DNA of 64,000 nucleotides from Pseudoalteromonas sp. DL-6 (GCF_004328665.1 NZ_CP019770.1:3148501-3212500), one strand, 5' to 3'; counted from the first letter of the stretch, positions 47,762 through 57,510 are shown. Numbers and translations: made by a program. Notes: a model not told the origin generated them from the letters alone.

Positions 47762-49351
47762 TTATTGCTGAGTTAGTTCAAGAGCTTGATTAATTAAATG
47801 AAATACAACGTTTTGTTCTATAACACCTTGAGCAAGGTGAGCACCTGGGCCCATTGCATGCAATGAAATATCTTCACCTGCATGCGTTTCAGAGCCAAGT
47901 GGAACAGTAGCCTCTTGGTGAAAACCTGGCGTATTTGTATCAACACCATTTAGCTCAACACGTCCTGCAACCGCAGCTGTTTCATAGCTTGCATCTGCAT
48001 CCGTTTCATCAACTAAGTTTCTAAAACCGAGGCCATTTGCATAACCTACTGTGGTGTATGGCATGTTATCAGCAGCTAGCGTTGGTGTAGTTTGGCCAAC
48101 ACCAACCACTTTACCTAAAATTGGGTTACCACGTTTCGGGTAACCTGCAATAGTAAACACATGGCTGTGATCGGCTGTAACTAAAATAAGCGTTTCTTCA
48201 GGGTCGGTGTTATCAACGGCAGCTTGAACGGCTTTTGCAAATTCAATAGTGTCGTTAAGTGCGTTAAAAGCATTACCCGCATGGTGAGCATGGTCAATAC
48301 GGCCCGACTCTACGGTTAAGAAAAAGCCTTTTTCGTTTTTACCCAGTACATCAATCGCTTTAGTTGTCATATCGGTAAGCGACGGCTCACCAGCTATATC
48401 GTTGGCACGGTCAGCTTCGTATTGCATGTGCGATTCGTTAAATAAGCCAAAGACTTGGGTTGCATCATCGGCAATAGCATCAAACCCAGCTTGATCCATC
48501 ACATAAGTGCCATTTGGATATTGTGTTTGCCATTCAGTAACAAGGTTGCGCTCATCAGTACGATCGCCTTCTACGGCGCTCATTGCATCATTTGAATTTG
48601 CAGATGCATCTTTAGGTAAAAAGTGACGACGGCCGCCACCCATTACAAAGTCTAAGCCATCAACATCGGTACCTATAAAACGCGCTTCTAGGTTTTTTTC
48701 AAAGTTAACTAGCTGTGAGGCAATATCTTCACAGCCTGCATTAACTGCTGCCTCTGGCATGTCTGAGATATCTTCCCAGTTGCGATCAGCTGATTTAGCA
48801 TACGTTGCACCCGGTGTCGCATGAGTGATACGTGCAGTTGAAACAACACCGGTAGCTAAGCCTTTAATTTCAGCCAGCTCCGTGGCTGTTAATAATTCAT
48901 TACCGATAGCCGTTGTACAGTTACCTCGTTCAACCTTCTCATCAACCCCAATAACACCCACATCGGTTTTTACCCCTGAGATCATTGCTGTCATAGTGCC
49001 TGCTGAATCTGGCGTTTGTGCGTCAACATTGTAGGTTTTAACTTGTGCTGAATACGGGAATTTTTCAAAGCTTAAATAGCCTTCTTCACCGAGCTGGTTG
49101 TTTCGTTGACCTTGTAAAATACGCGCCGCTGTTAAGGTAGAAATACCCATGCCATCGCCAACAAATAAAATTACATTTTTAGCTTTGGTGCTTTTAACCG
49201 CTTGTGCTTGCGTTGTTTTAGTTGTTAGTTTTGTTTGTGCGGCACTGTACCAGCTGCTGTCTTTTTGACTTTGCGGTAGAACATTGGCATGACTAACGGC
49301 ACTAAACGCACAGGTAAGTGCGATTGCCGCAGCGACTTTTTTAATTTTCAT
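47762..49351 (-). CDS. Alkaline phosphatase, periplasmic
   Basis: 529 residues with a cleavable signal peptide (MKIKKVAAAIALTCAFSAVSHA). PhoA-family catalytic motifs: DGMG at 66-69, Ser116 in TPDSAGTM, VESGRIDHAHHAGN and TADHSHVF. It lacks the EF-hand-like extension of its tandem partner but is otherwise nearly collinear with it over the whole catalytic domain. First gene of the pair; I saw no convincing Pho box upstream. Confidence 0.93.
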   Translation of the reverse strand: MKIKKVAAAIALTCAFSAVSHANVLPQSQKDSSWYSAAQTKLTTKTTQAQAVKSTKAKNVILFVGDGMGISTLTAARILQGQRNNQLGEEGYLSFEKFPYSAQVKTYNVDAQTPDSAGTMTAMISGVKTDVGVIGVDEKVERGNCTTAIGNELLTATELAEIKGLATGVVSTARITHATPGATYAKSADRNWEDISDMPEAAVNAGCEDIASQLVNFEKNLEARFIGTDVDGLDFVMGGGRRHFLPKDASANSNDAMSAVEGDRTDERNLVTEWQTQYPNGTYVMDQAGFDAIADDATQVFGLFNESHMQYEADRANDIAGEPSLTDMTTKAIDVLGKNEKGFFLTVESGRIDHAHHAGNAFNALNDTIEFAKAVQAAVDNTDPEETLILVTADHSHVFTIAGYPKRGNPILGKVVGVGQTTPTLAADNMPYTTVGYANGLGFRNLVDETDADASYETAAVAGRVELNGVDTNTPGFHQEATVPLGSETHAGEDISLHAMGPGAHLAQGVIEQNVVFHLINQALELTQQ

Positions 49352-49514
49352 CCGTAATTCCCATTATGTAGTGGTTATTTTTAAAAACTGTGAACTCAAA
49401 AACATCAACCACTGCACTATAAAAAACAGATATGACTAATAAAGGTAATTTTGATGAAGAAAAAATGACGGCTGCCATACACTAGCAGCCAAAAAGACAG
49501 GAACCCGTGGAGCG

Positions 49515-50717
49515 TTAATCCCCCATTGCTTTAACATAACTTGCTGGGGAGAACCTTGTGGTCATACTTAACATAGCTATTAGGGTGATCACTAGCATTA
49601 ACCAAGACGCCTGATAACTATGGGTTAAATCAAGCAATACGCCTGCTGCGTAAGGAATAATTGCAGTAATAATAAATCCAACACCTTGTACAAATGCAGT
49701 TAGCACACCGGCCAATTTAGGATTAGCTAAATGATCGAGCGCCACGGTTAGCGTTAGCGAAAAACACGCGCCTAAGCCACACCCAATAAGCCCGACCCAA
49801 ACATTCATCATTGGCTCAGGTAATACAATTAAACCAATAAAACCCACCAGCTGAAAAACAACGGCAGCTAATAACCAAGGTCGTCTATCTGTGCGAGTTG
49901 ATGAAAGTAGTGGCGCACCTAACGCACCAATAACCTGAAACACAGTCATAACGCCAATAAGTTCGCCGCTATGCTGTGCACTCCAGCCTAGGTTTTGCGC
50001 ATAACTGGGTAGCCATGCAATCATGCATGCGTAACCACCATTAGCCAAACCAAAATAGGCTGCAAGTAACCATGCTCGCTGGTTAATAAAAAAGTTTCGT
50101 TTAACACTGCTATGCTTGGCTTCCATACGCTCGCGCGGTCTTAACCACCACAGTAGCATGGCAATGACAGGAATAATAAACCACATGCCAAGCCCTGCTT
50201 GCCAGCTATTATAATGCTTTGCCACTAGCGGTGTGAGTATAGCGGCCATTCCACCACCCGCCATTAATGAAGCTGAGTAAACGCCCATGGCAACAGGCAC
50301 TCGCTGCGGATACCAACGCTTAACAATACCAGGTGCCATTGCTTGCACGATTGCAATACCAGTACCGCCCACTAATGCAGAGATAATTAATTCCCAACCA
50401 CTGCCAAGCCATAGCCGCCAAACGCCTGCTAATGCAATGGCAAATAAGCCTCCTGCTATCCACGCATTTTCACTTAAATAACGCCCAAGCCAAGGCAGTA
50501 ACAAGGGGAACACGCCCATACAAAACATCGGCAATACGGTTAATAATGACGCCCCCTGTAAGCCAAGACCAGTGGCTAAGCGAATATCATCCAGCACAGG
50601 ACCAGCTGAGGTTAGGGTCGGTCGTAATGTCATCGCCAGTATCGCAATAATTAACATCGGCCAAAGCAGTGAGAAGGTTGATGTACTAGCAGTAGCAGGC
50701 CTAGCATGTGTATTCAT
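49515..50717 (-). CDS. cynX: MFS transporter, CynX-like
   Basis: A 400-residue, 12-helix major facilitator protein, similar in layout to CynX/YycB-type transporters (TSAGPVLDDIRLATGLGLQGASLLTVLPMFCMGVF near residues 35-72). It is third in the minus-strand run cynT-cynS-cynX, matching the E. coli order. The role in cyanate transport is inferred from context and is not well proven even in E. coli. Confidence 0.85.
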   Translation of the reverse strand: MNTHARPATASTSTFSLLWPMLIIAILAMTLRPTLTSAGPVLDDIRLATGLGLQGASLLTVLPMFCMGVFPLLLPWLGRYLSENAWIAGGLFAIALAGVWRLWLGSGWELIISALVGGTGIAIVQAMAPGIVKRWYPQRVPVAMGVYSASLMAGGGMAAILTPLVAKHYNSWQAGLGMWFIIPVIAMLLWWLRPRERMEAKHSSVKRNFFINQRAWLLAAYFGLANGGYACMIAWLPSYAQNLGWSAQHSGELIGVMTVFQVIGALGAPLLSSTRTDRRPWLLAAVVFQLVGFIGLIVLPEPMMNVWVGLIGCGLGACFSLTLTVALDHLANPKLAGVLTAFVQGVGFIITAIIPYAAGVLLDLTHSYQASWLMLVITLIAMLSMTTRFSPASYVKAMGD

Positions 50718-50790
50718 GAAAAATCATCCTTAATAACCTAAAAAAGCCGGTGCAAAGCACCGACTGATATGAATAAGTATTATAAAGCGT

Positions 50791-51261
50791 TTAGAAAGGC
50801 TTGTAAGGCAAGAACTTACCATCAAGGGTGATCACTGCGCGTGAGCCTCCTTCTGGATCTTCTACTTTTTTCATATCTACTTTAAAGTTAATTGCACTGA
50901 TAATACCGTCACCAAATTGTTCATGTACTAAAGCTTTAAATGTTGTGCCGTATACTTGCATCATTTCATAAAAACGGTAAATAGTCGGATCGGTTGGCAT
51001 ATTGTTTTCTACACTACCACGTAGTGGAATAGCTTTAAGTAACTCAACCGCACTTGCATCAAGGCCCAGTGTTTGTGCCACTTTTTCAGCGGCCTCTGCA
51101 GGTAACGGGTGCTGGCCTAATAAAGCCGCCGTCACGTAAACGTCGCTTAAACCTGTGCCCTCTGCAATTTGTTCAAACGACAGATTTTTTTCTGCTTTAG
51201 CTGCAATAATTGTATCAGTTAATGCTAAACGTGCAGTGTTGCTCACTTGAGATTGGATCAT
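50791..51261 (-). CDS. cynS: Cyanate hydratase (cyanase)
   Basis: A 156-residue decameric enzyme converting cyanate and bicarbonate to ammonia and CO2. The catalytic triad Arg96, Glu99 (IYRFYEM) and Ser122 (GIISAINF) is in the exact E. coli numbering. The N-terminal HTH-like domain ([24 protein letters not shown]) is present. It lies 24 bases downstream of cynT and upstream of cynX. Confidence 0.97.
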   Translation of the reverse strand: MIQSQVSNTARLALTDTIIAAKAEKNLSFEQIAEGTGLSDVYVTAALLGQHPLPAEAAEKVAQTLGLDASAVELLKAIPLRGSVENNMPTDPTIYRFYEMMQVYGTTFKALVHEQFGDGIISAINFKVDMKKVEDPEGGSRAVITLDGKFLPYKPF

Positions 51262-51285
51262 AATAGTACCTCTTACAATGGTTGG

Positions 51286-51945
51286 TTATACAGCTACAGG
51301 AAGCTGAGTTGGGTATGCACGAACATCAGTATGCTCAGCAAGGGAAACAAACGTATTGGTATTGCCATTTAGGGCGTCAATACCACCCGATTCAATATCG
51401 TAAACCCAGCCATGCAAGGCTAAACGGCCTTCGCCTAGGGCTAAACGAACTGATGGATGAGTTTTAATATTTTCAAGTTGTGCGATAACATTTTCACGAA
51501 CCATCGCTGCTATGCGTTCACGTTCATTTGCATGATTACGTGCTTCATTGACAATACGAGCTGAGTCGGCATAGCGCAGCCAACTGCCAACAGCAGGCAT
51601 ATGGTTCATACATTTGCAGGTTGCAATTGCTGTCATGGCGCCGCAATCAGAGTGGCCACAAATAACCACATCCGTTACTTTTAATGCAGTAACCGCGTAC
51701 TCCACAGAAGCAGACACTCCGCCCGGCTCAGGCCCATATGAAGGAACAATATTCCCAGCATTACGAATTACAAATAATCCACCAGGTTCTCGTTGAGTTA
51801 CTAACTCTGGCACTAAACGACTGTCAGAACATGAAATAAACAAAGTGCGTGGATTTTGCTTAGTAGCCAAGTTTTTAAATAAATCGGCACGCTCTGGATA
51901 TGCATCACTTTGAAACTTTAAAAAACCTTCAATGATATCTTTCAT
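51286..51945 (-). CDS. cynT: Beta-class carbonic anhydrase CynT
   Basis: 219 residues, the same length as E. coli CynT. Zinc site residues Cys39 and Asp41 (ISCSDSRL), His98 and Cys101 (CGHSDCGAM). It rehydrates the CO2 released by cyanase to bicarbonate, so the cell is not drained of bicarbonate. First gene of the cynTSX operon, transcribed divergently from cynR. Confidence 0.95.
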   Translation of the reverse strand: MKDIIEGFLKFQSDAYPERADLFKNLATKQNPRTLFISCSDSRLVPELVTQREPGGLFVIRNAGNIVPSYGPEPGGVSASVEYAVTALKVTDVVICGHSDCGAMTAIATCKCMNHMPAVGSWLRYADSARIVNEARNHANERERIAAMVRENVIAQLENIKTHPSVRLALGEGRLALHGWVYDIESGGIDALNGNTNTFVSLAEHTDVRAYPTQLPVAV

Positions 51946-52010
51946 AACGAGTGTCTCTGTGTTGTTGATGCAATGAATAATACGCTCGCTTTTTAATAAG
52001 GTAAAAGACT

Positions 52011-52026
52011 GGTATATTATGATACC
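52011..52026. promoter_or_regulatory. LysR-type binding site in the cynR/cynT promoter
   Basis: GGTATATTATGATACC contains GTAT-N6-ATAC, the T-N11-A motif of LysR-type regulators. It lies 66 bases from cynT and 26 bases from cynR, where CynR would act both as activator and autoregulator. Confidence 0.6.
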
Positions 52027-52051
52027 GATAACAAATACTTATAGTAGAGTC

Positions 52052-52945
52052 ATGATACTGCGTCATATCAATTACTTTTTGGCGGTTGCCAAGCACCAAA
52101 ACTTCACTAAGGCAGCTGCCTCTTTGTATGTGTCGCAACCTGCGCTATCGCAGCAAATTAAACAGCTTGAAGAAACCTTAGGCGCCCCTTTGTTTGACCG
52201 CTCAGGTCGCAGTGTAAAGTTAACCGATGCCGGAGAGGTATATGCCCGCTATGCACAAAAAGCATTGCAGGATTTAGCAGAGGGAAAGCGAGCTATTCAT
52301 GATGTAAAAAACCTCAGCCGAGGTGCATTAAGAGTGGCCATTACACCCACTTTTACAACCTATCTTATTGGCCCCTTAATTAAAGCGTTTCATCAGCAAT
52401 ATCCTAATATCAGCTTAAGCATGGAAGAAATGTCGCAAGAGCGTATGGAAAAACGCCTACTTGATGATGAGTTTGACCTAGGCATTGCCTTTGAAGGCAG
52501 CCATAATGCAGATATAGAGGCACATAATTTACTAGAAGAAACGCTCGCATTAGTGGTTAATAAGCAGCATGAGTTAGCGCAGCAAAACTCGATTGATTTG
52601 CATACGCTCAATGCGCAATCACTGGTGCTGCTGAGTAATGAATTTGCAACGCGCGAACAAATAGAGCGCCATTGCCGTCAGCATAACGTGCAACCAAATG
52701 TGCTTATGGAGGCTAATTCACTCAGCGCCGTTATTGAAATAGTCCGTTATACCCAATTAGCCACACTATTACCTTCAAATATTGCCAGTAAACATGAGGA
52801 GCTCACTGCTATCACACTTGCGCCGTCGTTATTAAAGCGCACTGCCGTTATATTGCAGCGAAAGGGGAGCTATCAAAGTGCAGCAACAGCGGCGTTTATT
52901 AACCAAGCGCATCATACCGCAGCACTTATAAACACCCGCTGTTAG
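52052..52945 (+). CDS. cynR: LysR-family activator CynR
   Basis: About 297 residues. The N-terminal HTH (LRHINYFLAVAKHQNFTKAAASLYVSQPALSQQIKQLEETLG) is very close to E. coli CynR, as are DRSGRSVKLTDAGEVYARYA and ITPTFTTYLIGPL in the effector domain. I use ATG 52052 because it gives the CynR N-terminus; the frame is open to 52019. It activates cynTSX in response to cyanate. Confidence 0.93.
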   Translation: MILRHINYFLAVAKHQNFTKAAASLYVSQPALSQQIKQLEETLGAPLFDRSGRSVKLTDAGEVYARYAQKALQDLAEGKRAIHDVKNLSRGALRVAITPTFTTYLIGPLIKAFHQQYPNISLSMEEMSQERMEKRLLDDEFDLGIAFEGSHNADIEAHNLLEETLALVVNKQHELAQQNSIDLHTLNAQSLVLLSNEFATREQIERHCRQHNVQPNVLMEANSLSAVIEIVRYTQLATLLPSNIASKHEELTAITLAPSLLKRTAVILQRKGSYQSAATAAFINQAHHTAALINTRC

Positions 52946-53045
52946 CTATATACATAAAAGCCACTTAGTTTATTGATCTCGTGCTTGAGCATAAGCCAGC
53001 TATTGCCTACAATAGCGCATAATTAATTCAACGCAGATCACCATT

Positions 53046-53291
53046 ATGACTGATACAAACAAACCAGAATTACCAAATCAACTGTCTATCAACCCACGTA
53101 GCAAATTTTATGTAGAAGAAGTATTTGAACATGAAATCGGTATTACTCTTAACGGTAAAGAGCGTTTTGACGTTGAAGAATACTGCATCAGCGAAGGTTG
53201 GATCAAAGTAGCAGCGCCTAAAGCGTTAGACCGTCGTGGCCAGCCATTACTTATGAAAGTAAAAGGCACTGTAGAAGCGTTTTATAAGTAA
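53046..53291 (+). CDS. DUF3297 family protein
   Basis: 81 residues, acidic, without signal or membrane segments. It matches the DUF3297 pattern (LPNQLSINPRSKFY, GITLNGKERFDVEEYCISEGWIKV). Function unknown; found as a single small gene in many gammaproteobacteria. A terminator follows. Confidence 0.88.
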   Translation: MTDTNKPELPNQLSINPRSKFYVEEVFEHEIGITLNGKERFDVEEYCISEGWIKVAAPKALDRRGQPLLMKVKGTVEAFYK

Positions 53292-53310
53292 GCTAAGCCT
53301 TATTAAAATA

Positions 53311-53341
53311 AAGCGACACCTTTGGGTAGTCGCTTTTTTTG
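53311..53341 (+). terminator. Terminator after the DUF3297 gene
   Basis: AAAGCGAC/GTCGCTTT stem with loop ACCTTTGGGTA and a T run. Confidence 0.75.
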
Positions 53342-53455
53342 TGTCTGTTTAAAAGCATTGAGTTTTTTTCATGTTAAACCTGATGAAGTTTCATTATGAA
53401 TTTTCAAAAAGTATGTTTGAATAGCCTTAATTATTTAGACGTTTAGAAGTCCAAT

Positions 53456-54358
53456 GTGAGCAAGTTAACAATATTAGATGGCGGTATGGGTCGTGAACTC
53501 AAGCGTATGGGTGCGCCGTTTTCACAGCCACTTTGGAGTGCTCAGGCACTCATAGAAGCTCCGCAATGCGTAACTCAAGCGCATCAAGCTTTTATAAATG
53601 CGGGGGCAGAAATTATTACGGTAAATAGCTACGCCTGTGTCCCCTTTCATTTAGGTGAAACGCTTTACCAAGCACAAGGCGCAGCACTTGCACAGCAGGC
53701 AGCGGTTATTGCAAAAGAAGCAGCTCAAAACACTAAACAAAACGTGCTAGTTGCGGGTTCATTGCCCCCCGCATTTGGATCGTACCGTGCTGATTTTTTC
53801 CAAAGTGAACGCGCATTTACTATTTTAGATACCCTATATAAAGCACAGGATGAATATGTCGATATTTGGATTGGTGAAACTATTTCCAGTATTGAAGAAG
53901 CTCACGTAATGGCAAGCGTACTTAAGAATTCAAAAAAACCATGTTATTACGCATTTACCTTAAGTGATGAAGTAAGCGAACAAGCCACATTGCGCTCTGG
54001 TGAATTAGTATCAGACGCTACCTTAGCATTGCTCGAACATAATATAGCGGGCATATTCTTCAATTGCTCTATTCCCGAGGTCATTGAACAAGCGCTGCGC
54101 GACACTAATCGAGTGCTAAAACAGCAAAATAAACACCTTAATTTAGGGGCATTTGCGAATGGTTTTACACCAATCGCCAGTGATTATAAAGCCAATGAAG
54201 GCTCGCAAGGTTACCGCGATTTATCCCCTGCTGAGTATGTAGCATTTGCTAAGCAATGGCATAACCTAGGCGCAACAATTATTGGCGGCTGCTGTGGTAT
54301 TGGCCCCGAATTCATTGCAGCATTGGTAAAGTGGAAAAGCGATATCAAAGCGCTTTAA
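53456..54358 (+). CDS. Homocysteine S-methyltransferase family protein
   Basis: 300 residues, GTG start. TIM-barrel methyltransferase using S-methylmethionine or a similar methyl donor. Marks are LDGGMGRELKRMG at the N-terminus, VNSYACVPFH, and the zinc thiolates: one Cys in FFNCSIPE near residue 200 and the pair in GGCCGIGPE near residue 280. It resembles MmuM, but a partner permease (MmuP) is not adjacent, so the methyl donor is uncertain. Confidence 0.88.
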   Translation: MSKLTILDGGMGRELKRMGAPFSQPLWSAQALIEAPQCVTQAHQAFINAGAEIITVNSYACVPFHLGETLYQAQGAALAQQAAVIAKEAAQNTKQNVLVAGSLPPAFGSYRADFFQSERAFTILDTLYKAQDEYVDIWIGETISSIEEAHVMASVLKNSKKPCYYAFTLSDEVSEQATLRSGELVSDATLALLEHNIAGIFFNCSIPEVIEQALRDTNRVLKQQNKHLNLGAFANGFTPIASDYKANEGSQGYRDLSPAEYVAFAKQWHNLGATIIGGCCGIGPEFIAALVKWKSDIKAL

Positions 54359-54392
54359 TATTAATGACTCTATTTTAAGATTAATAAACAAT

Positions 54393-54414
54393 AAAGCCGA
54401 CAAATGTCGGCTTT
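54393..54414. terminator. Bidirectional terminator
   Basis: AAAGCCGAC/GTCGGCTTT stem with loop AAAT between the convergent methyltransferase and helicase genes. Confidence 0.8.
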
Positions 54415-54427
54415 ATAATCTTAACTT

Positions 54428-55732
54428 TTACTTACTCTTACGCCAGCCGCTCCATACGTCATCTTCTGGGTTGGCTTTGTTTTTCTTCTTCTTTTTACCT
54501 GTGCCTTCTGGTTTGGCCATTGGCTTGTCGTTTTTAAGGGCATCAGCTGCATCAAGGTTGGCTTGGTTTACAGCAAAACCTGTTACCTCTTCGCGCTCTA
54601 AACGTAGTTTGTTTTTCTTTTCAATAATTCTAAAGTGATGAAAGTCTTCAAAATCAATCAGTGATAGCGCTAAACCTACTTCACCAGCACGGCCGCTTCG
54701 GCCAATACGGTGCATGTAGTCAGCAGGGCTACGCGGTAAGTTAAAGTTAATTACTACTGGTAGCTTTTCAATATCTAAACCACGAGCGGCAATGTCGGTT
54801 GCAATAAGCACTTCAATTTCGCCCGCTTTAAACTTTTCTATTACGCGAGTACGCTCGCTTTGGCCTTTATCACCATGGAACACTTGTGCATTCACGCCGC
54901 GCTTTTCAAGCTTGCTGGCTAAGTGCTCACAATCTTTTTTAGCGTTTACAAAAATAAGCGCTTGGCGCCATTTATGCGCTTTTATTAAATGCGCTAAAAC
55001 CGTGGTTTTTTCGCCTTTATTAACCGTAAATACGCGCTGTACTAAGGTGCTTTCATCTTTACTTTGCACTTGTATTTCAACAGGGTTGGTTAACAGCTCT
55101 TGCGTTAATTGTGTGACTTGCTCCGGGAAAGTCGCTGAAAACAACATGGTTTGCTTTTTAGCAGGCATTAACGCCAGCAGCTCAGCCAGCTCTTCAGTAA
55201 AACCTAGGCTTAGCATACGGTCGGCTTCATCAAGCACAAGCATATTTAATTTATCGAGCTTAATCGCATTGCTTGAGATTAAATCGAGCAAGCGCCCAGG
55301 GGTTGCTACGATAATATCGGCACCGCCACGTAGAGCCTGCATTTGCGTATTAACCGACACACCACCAAACACCGCCACCGTTTTAATCGCGCCATTGAAG
55401 TTAGCAGAATACGATTTAACGCTATCAGCCACTTGCACTGCCAGCTCACGTGTAGGTACCAAAATAAGCCCTGAAACAAAGTTACCTTTGCTCGCTGCTT
55501 TTTTAGCACCTTGCGCTAAAAATAGGGTTTGTAGCATAGGCAAAGCAAAGGTTGCTGTTTTACCAGAGCCAGTATTCGCTCCTGCAATTAAGTCACTTCC
55601 CGCCAGGATACTTGGAATTGCTTTAGCCTGAATCGGCGTAGGTTGCGTGTATTCAAGATCAGACAATCGAGCTAATAGCTCTGGAATTAGGCCAAGTTCG
55701 TTGAAGGTGCTAGGGCTTGTGGCTGAGGTCAT
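54428..55732 (-). CDS. DEAD-box RNA helicase, RhlE-like
   Basis: 434 residues. Motif Q around PTPIQAKAIP, motif I ANTGSGKT (52-59), Ia PTRELAVQ, II DEAD (168-171), III SAT near 200, then the second RecA domain with IATDIAARGLDIE and YMHRIGRSGRAG. A basic C-terminal tail (GKKKKKNK) probably binds RNA. Likely role in rRNA processing, ribosome assembly or mRNA turnover, often cold-important in such bacteria. It marks the conserved side of the glmS-linked accessory segment. Confidence 0.92.
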   Translation of the reverse strand: MTSATSPSTFNELGLIPELLARLSDLEYTQPTPIQAKAIPSILAGSDLIAGANTGSGKTATFALPMLQTLFLAQGAKKAASKGNFVSGLILVPTRELAVQVADSVKSYSANFNGAIKTVAVFGGVSVNTQMQALRGGADIIVATPGRLLDLISSNAIKLDKLNMLVLDEADRMLSLGFTEELAELLALMPAKKQTMLFSATFPEQVTQLTQELLTNPVEIQVQSKDESTLVQRVFTVNKGEKTTVLAHLIKAHKWRQALIFVNAKKDCEHLASKLEKRGVNAQVFHGDKGQSERTRVIEKFKAGEIEVLIATDIAARGLDIEKLPVVINFNLPRSPADYMHRIGRSGRAGEVGLALSLIDFEDFHHFRIIEKKNKLRLEREEVTGFAVNQANLDAADALKNDKPMAKPEGTGKKKKKNKANPEDDVWSGWRKSK

Positions 55733-55995
55733 ATTTATTACGGGCTTATTGCTAAAAAGTAGCCTGTAATTTTAGCGTATTTAGCAGCTATTAAGTAGAG
55801 GTTAGTGATTTAAATAAAATGCATCTTGTTTTTTATTAAACGATGATTCACTGAATATCACTTTACATTAATACTATTTTTCACATACATCAATCATTAC
55901 AAATAATAGCTGAACACGCTGTATTATTGATTTCAGCATTTCAAGTGTGTTATTTTTGCGGCCTGATGGATTAATTTTAGATACAAGGAAATGTC

Positions 55996-57084
55996 ATGTC
56001 TCAATTTGATTTATGTTTCAATACGAAAAGTCGAGCAAGTTTACCTTTTAACAGTAATGACTTAGAGCAATTAAAGCGATTTAGAGAGGATAACCCTCAT
56101 ATTATAGGTAACTTTATACCTCAAGGAACCCCGTTCATTTTAAGAACTCCACAATCTGGGGATATGAGTGATTTCAGGCGCTCTCGTCCTGACATAGCTT
56201 GTGCACTTGATAATACGGTGTCTTGGCCTGAGCATACAAAGAGAAATGTCAGTACTATAGTAAACAACTTCGGTGATGAAGATGCTTTGGCTATTGCCGC
56301 GCTATACGATGCGGAAATATCTCCATATGTTGATAAAGTAAGAGGTTTAACGAGTCAACAAGTTCTTGGAAGAAATCTTGATACCTTGACTGCCACTGGC
56401 GCAGCACTTACTTCATTAGAGTCAAGCCAAGTGAGGTTAAGTACATTTGGAAAAGCGATTCTAAAATACCAAACTAGCTTAATTGAAATTAGAAAAGCAT
56501 CGCAGAACAAGCAACCTAAATTAGAATTAATCAAACTAGGTAACAAAGCTAAGCAAGCCCATCTAGAGTTAAACACTGAATTTAAAAGAGAAATGGTTAA
56601 ATTCAAAGGCAAAGTGAAAGCATCTGCACGGGGTAATATCTGGTCTAATACGCAACGAGGCATAGATACAGCAAGAAGCGCAAGAAGTTCAGCTCCCTTG
56701 CAATTAACTTCTTTAGCTAACATACAGCACTTACGTAGATTAGAGCAAGGATCCAGCATTGCAGGAAAGTTTGTCATTGCGATTGATGCTGGTCTTCGAG
56801 CTGATAGCGTTTATGACGATTACAAAGCAGGTAAAGACTGGCAGCGCCGTGCTGTTGTTGAAACGACAGGTTTTGGTGTTGGTACTGCTGCAGGAGCCTA
56901 TGTTGGCGGTACGACTATAACCGCAGGGGTAGGAATAGCAATTGCAATGGGTCCAGTTGGCTGGGTAATTCTTATTGGTGTAGGCTTGGGGGCTGGTTAT
57001 GCTGCAGGTAAAGCTGGTGATTCTTTTGGGAAATTTATATCTGGTACTGTGTATGATTTAAGCTCAAGTGTTGATTGGTTTTAA
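55996..57084 (+). CDS. Putative pore-forming effector-like protein (unknown family)
   Basis: 362 residues, no signal peptide. Residues 1-60 could be a degenerate LysM-like module (LEQLKRFREDN followed by FIPQGTPFILRTPQ). The middle (about 130-215) is predicted helical and charged. Residues about 285-345 are a long hydrophobic, glycine-zipper-rich segment (TGFGVGTAAGAYVGGT, GPVGWVILIGVGLGAGYAAG) that looks like a membrane-inserting pore hairpin. AAGGAA precedes the ATG. A small membrane protein starts three bases after its stop. Arg codons are mostly AGA/AGG, unlike the CGT/CGC preference of neighbouring core genes, suggesting transfer. Toxin function is inference from architecture and pairing. 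Confidence 0.6.
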   Translation: MSQFDLCFNTKSRASLPFNSNDLEQLKRFREDNPHIIGNFIPQGTPFILRTPQSGDMSDFRRSRPDIACALDNTVSWPEHTKRNVSTIVNNFGDEDALAIAALYDAEISPYVDKVRGLTSQQVLGRNLDTLTATGAALTSLESSQVRLSTFGKAILKYQTSLIEIRKASQNKQPKLELIKLGNKAKQAHLELNTEFKREMVKFKGKVKASARGNIWSNTQRGIDTARSARSSAPLQLTSLANIQHLRRLEQGSSIAGKFVIAIDAGLRADSVYDDYKAGKDWQRRAVVETTGFGVGTAAGAYVGGTTITAGVGIAIAMGPVGWVILIGVGLGAGYAAGKAGDSFGKFISGTVYDLSSSVDWF

Positions 57085-57086
57085 TC

Positions 57087-57449
57087 ATGTACATAATTCC
57101 CGAAATCATTTATTTTATAGTGTCGTTTCCAGCATTGATATTTTTCCTCATTTCAACCTTATGCTTCACTCGTATTTCAATGAAACACATAGAGAGAAAA
57201 ATGCGTGAGGAAGGGATACATGAACCACTTTGGGATAAAGGGCTAGGCATAAGAGTGAGCATGTATGGCAAAGTAATAAGGCGGCAAAAACCCGCAAAGG
57301 CGACGGTTGTTAATGACGAAGCCATTTTACGACACGCCAGACCTATAGATTTAATTTTAGCTCGCGCAATGCATTACTCTTTCGTAATTATGATGACCCT
57401 AGCCGTTTATGGCTACTTTGCTTATGATTTAGGTAATCGCGCATATTAA
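57087..57449 (+). CDS. Small two-helix membrane protein, putative immunity partner
   Basis: 120 residues. TM1 is residues about 2-27 (hydrophobic, YFIVSFPALIFFLIS), then a basic and acidic cytoplasmic loop (RKMREEGIHEPLWDKGLGIRVSMYG, KVIRRQKPAKA), then TM2 near 95-115 (FVIMMTLAVYGYFAYDL). I use ATG 57087; the frame is open to 57075, inside the upstream gene. The tight coupling to a Gly-zipper protein fits an inner-membrane immunity protein that blocks a pore-forming toxin. I do not recognise a named family. Confidence 0.6.
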   Translation: MYIIPEIIYFIVSFPALIFFLISTLCFTRISMKHIERKMREEGIHEPLWDKGLGIRVSMYGKVIRRQKPAKATVVNDEAILRHARPIDLILARAMHYSFVIMMTLAVYGYFAYDLGNRAY

Positions 57450-57510
57450 AAAGGTGCACAAAGCGCCTTTTACATCAAACCTGTCGCCTATTGATTTTAA
57501 AATTTTTAGG

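Noticed and set aside
49352..49514. Possible Pho box upstream of the alkaline phosphatase pair
   Set aside because: Only one CTGT-like half-site at wrong spacing; not convincing by eye.
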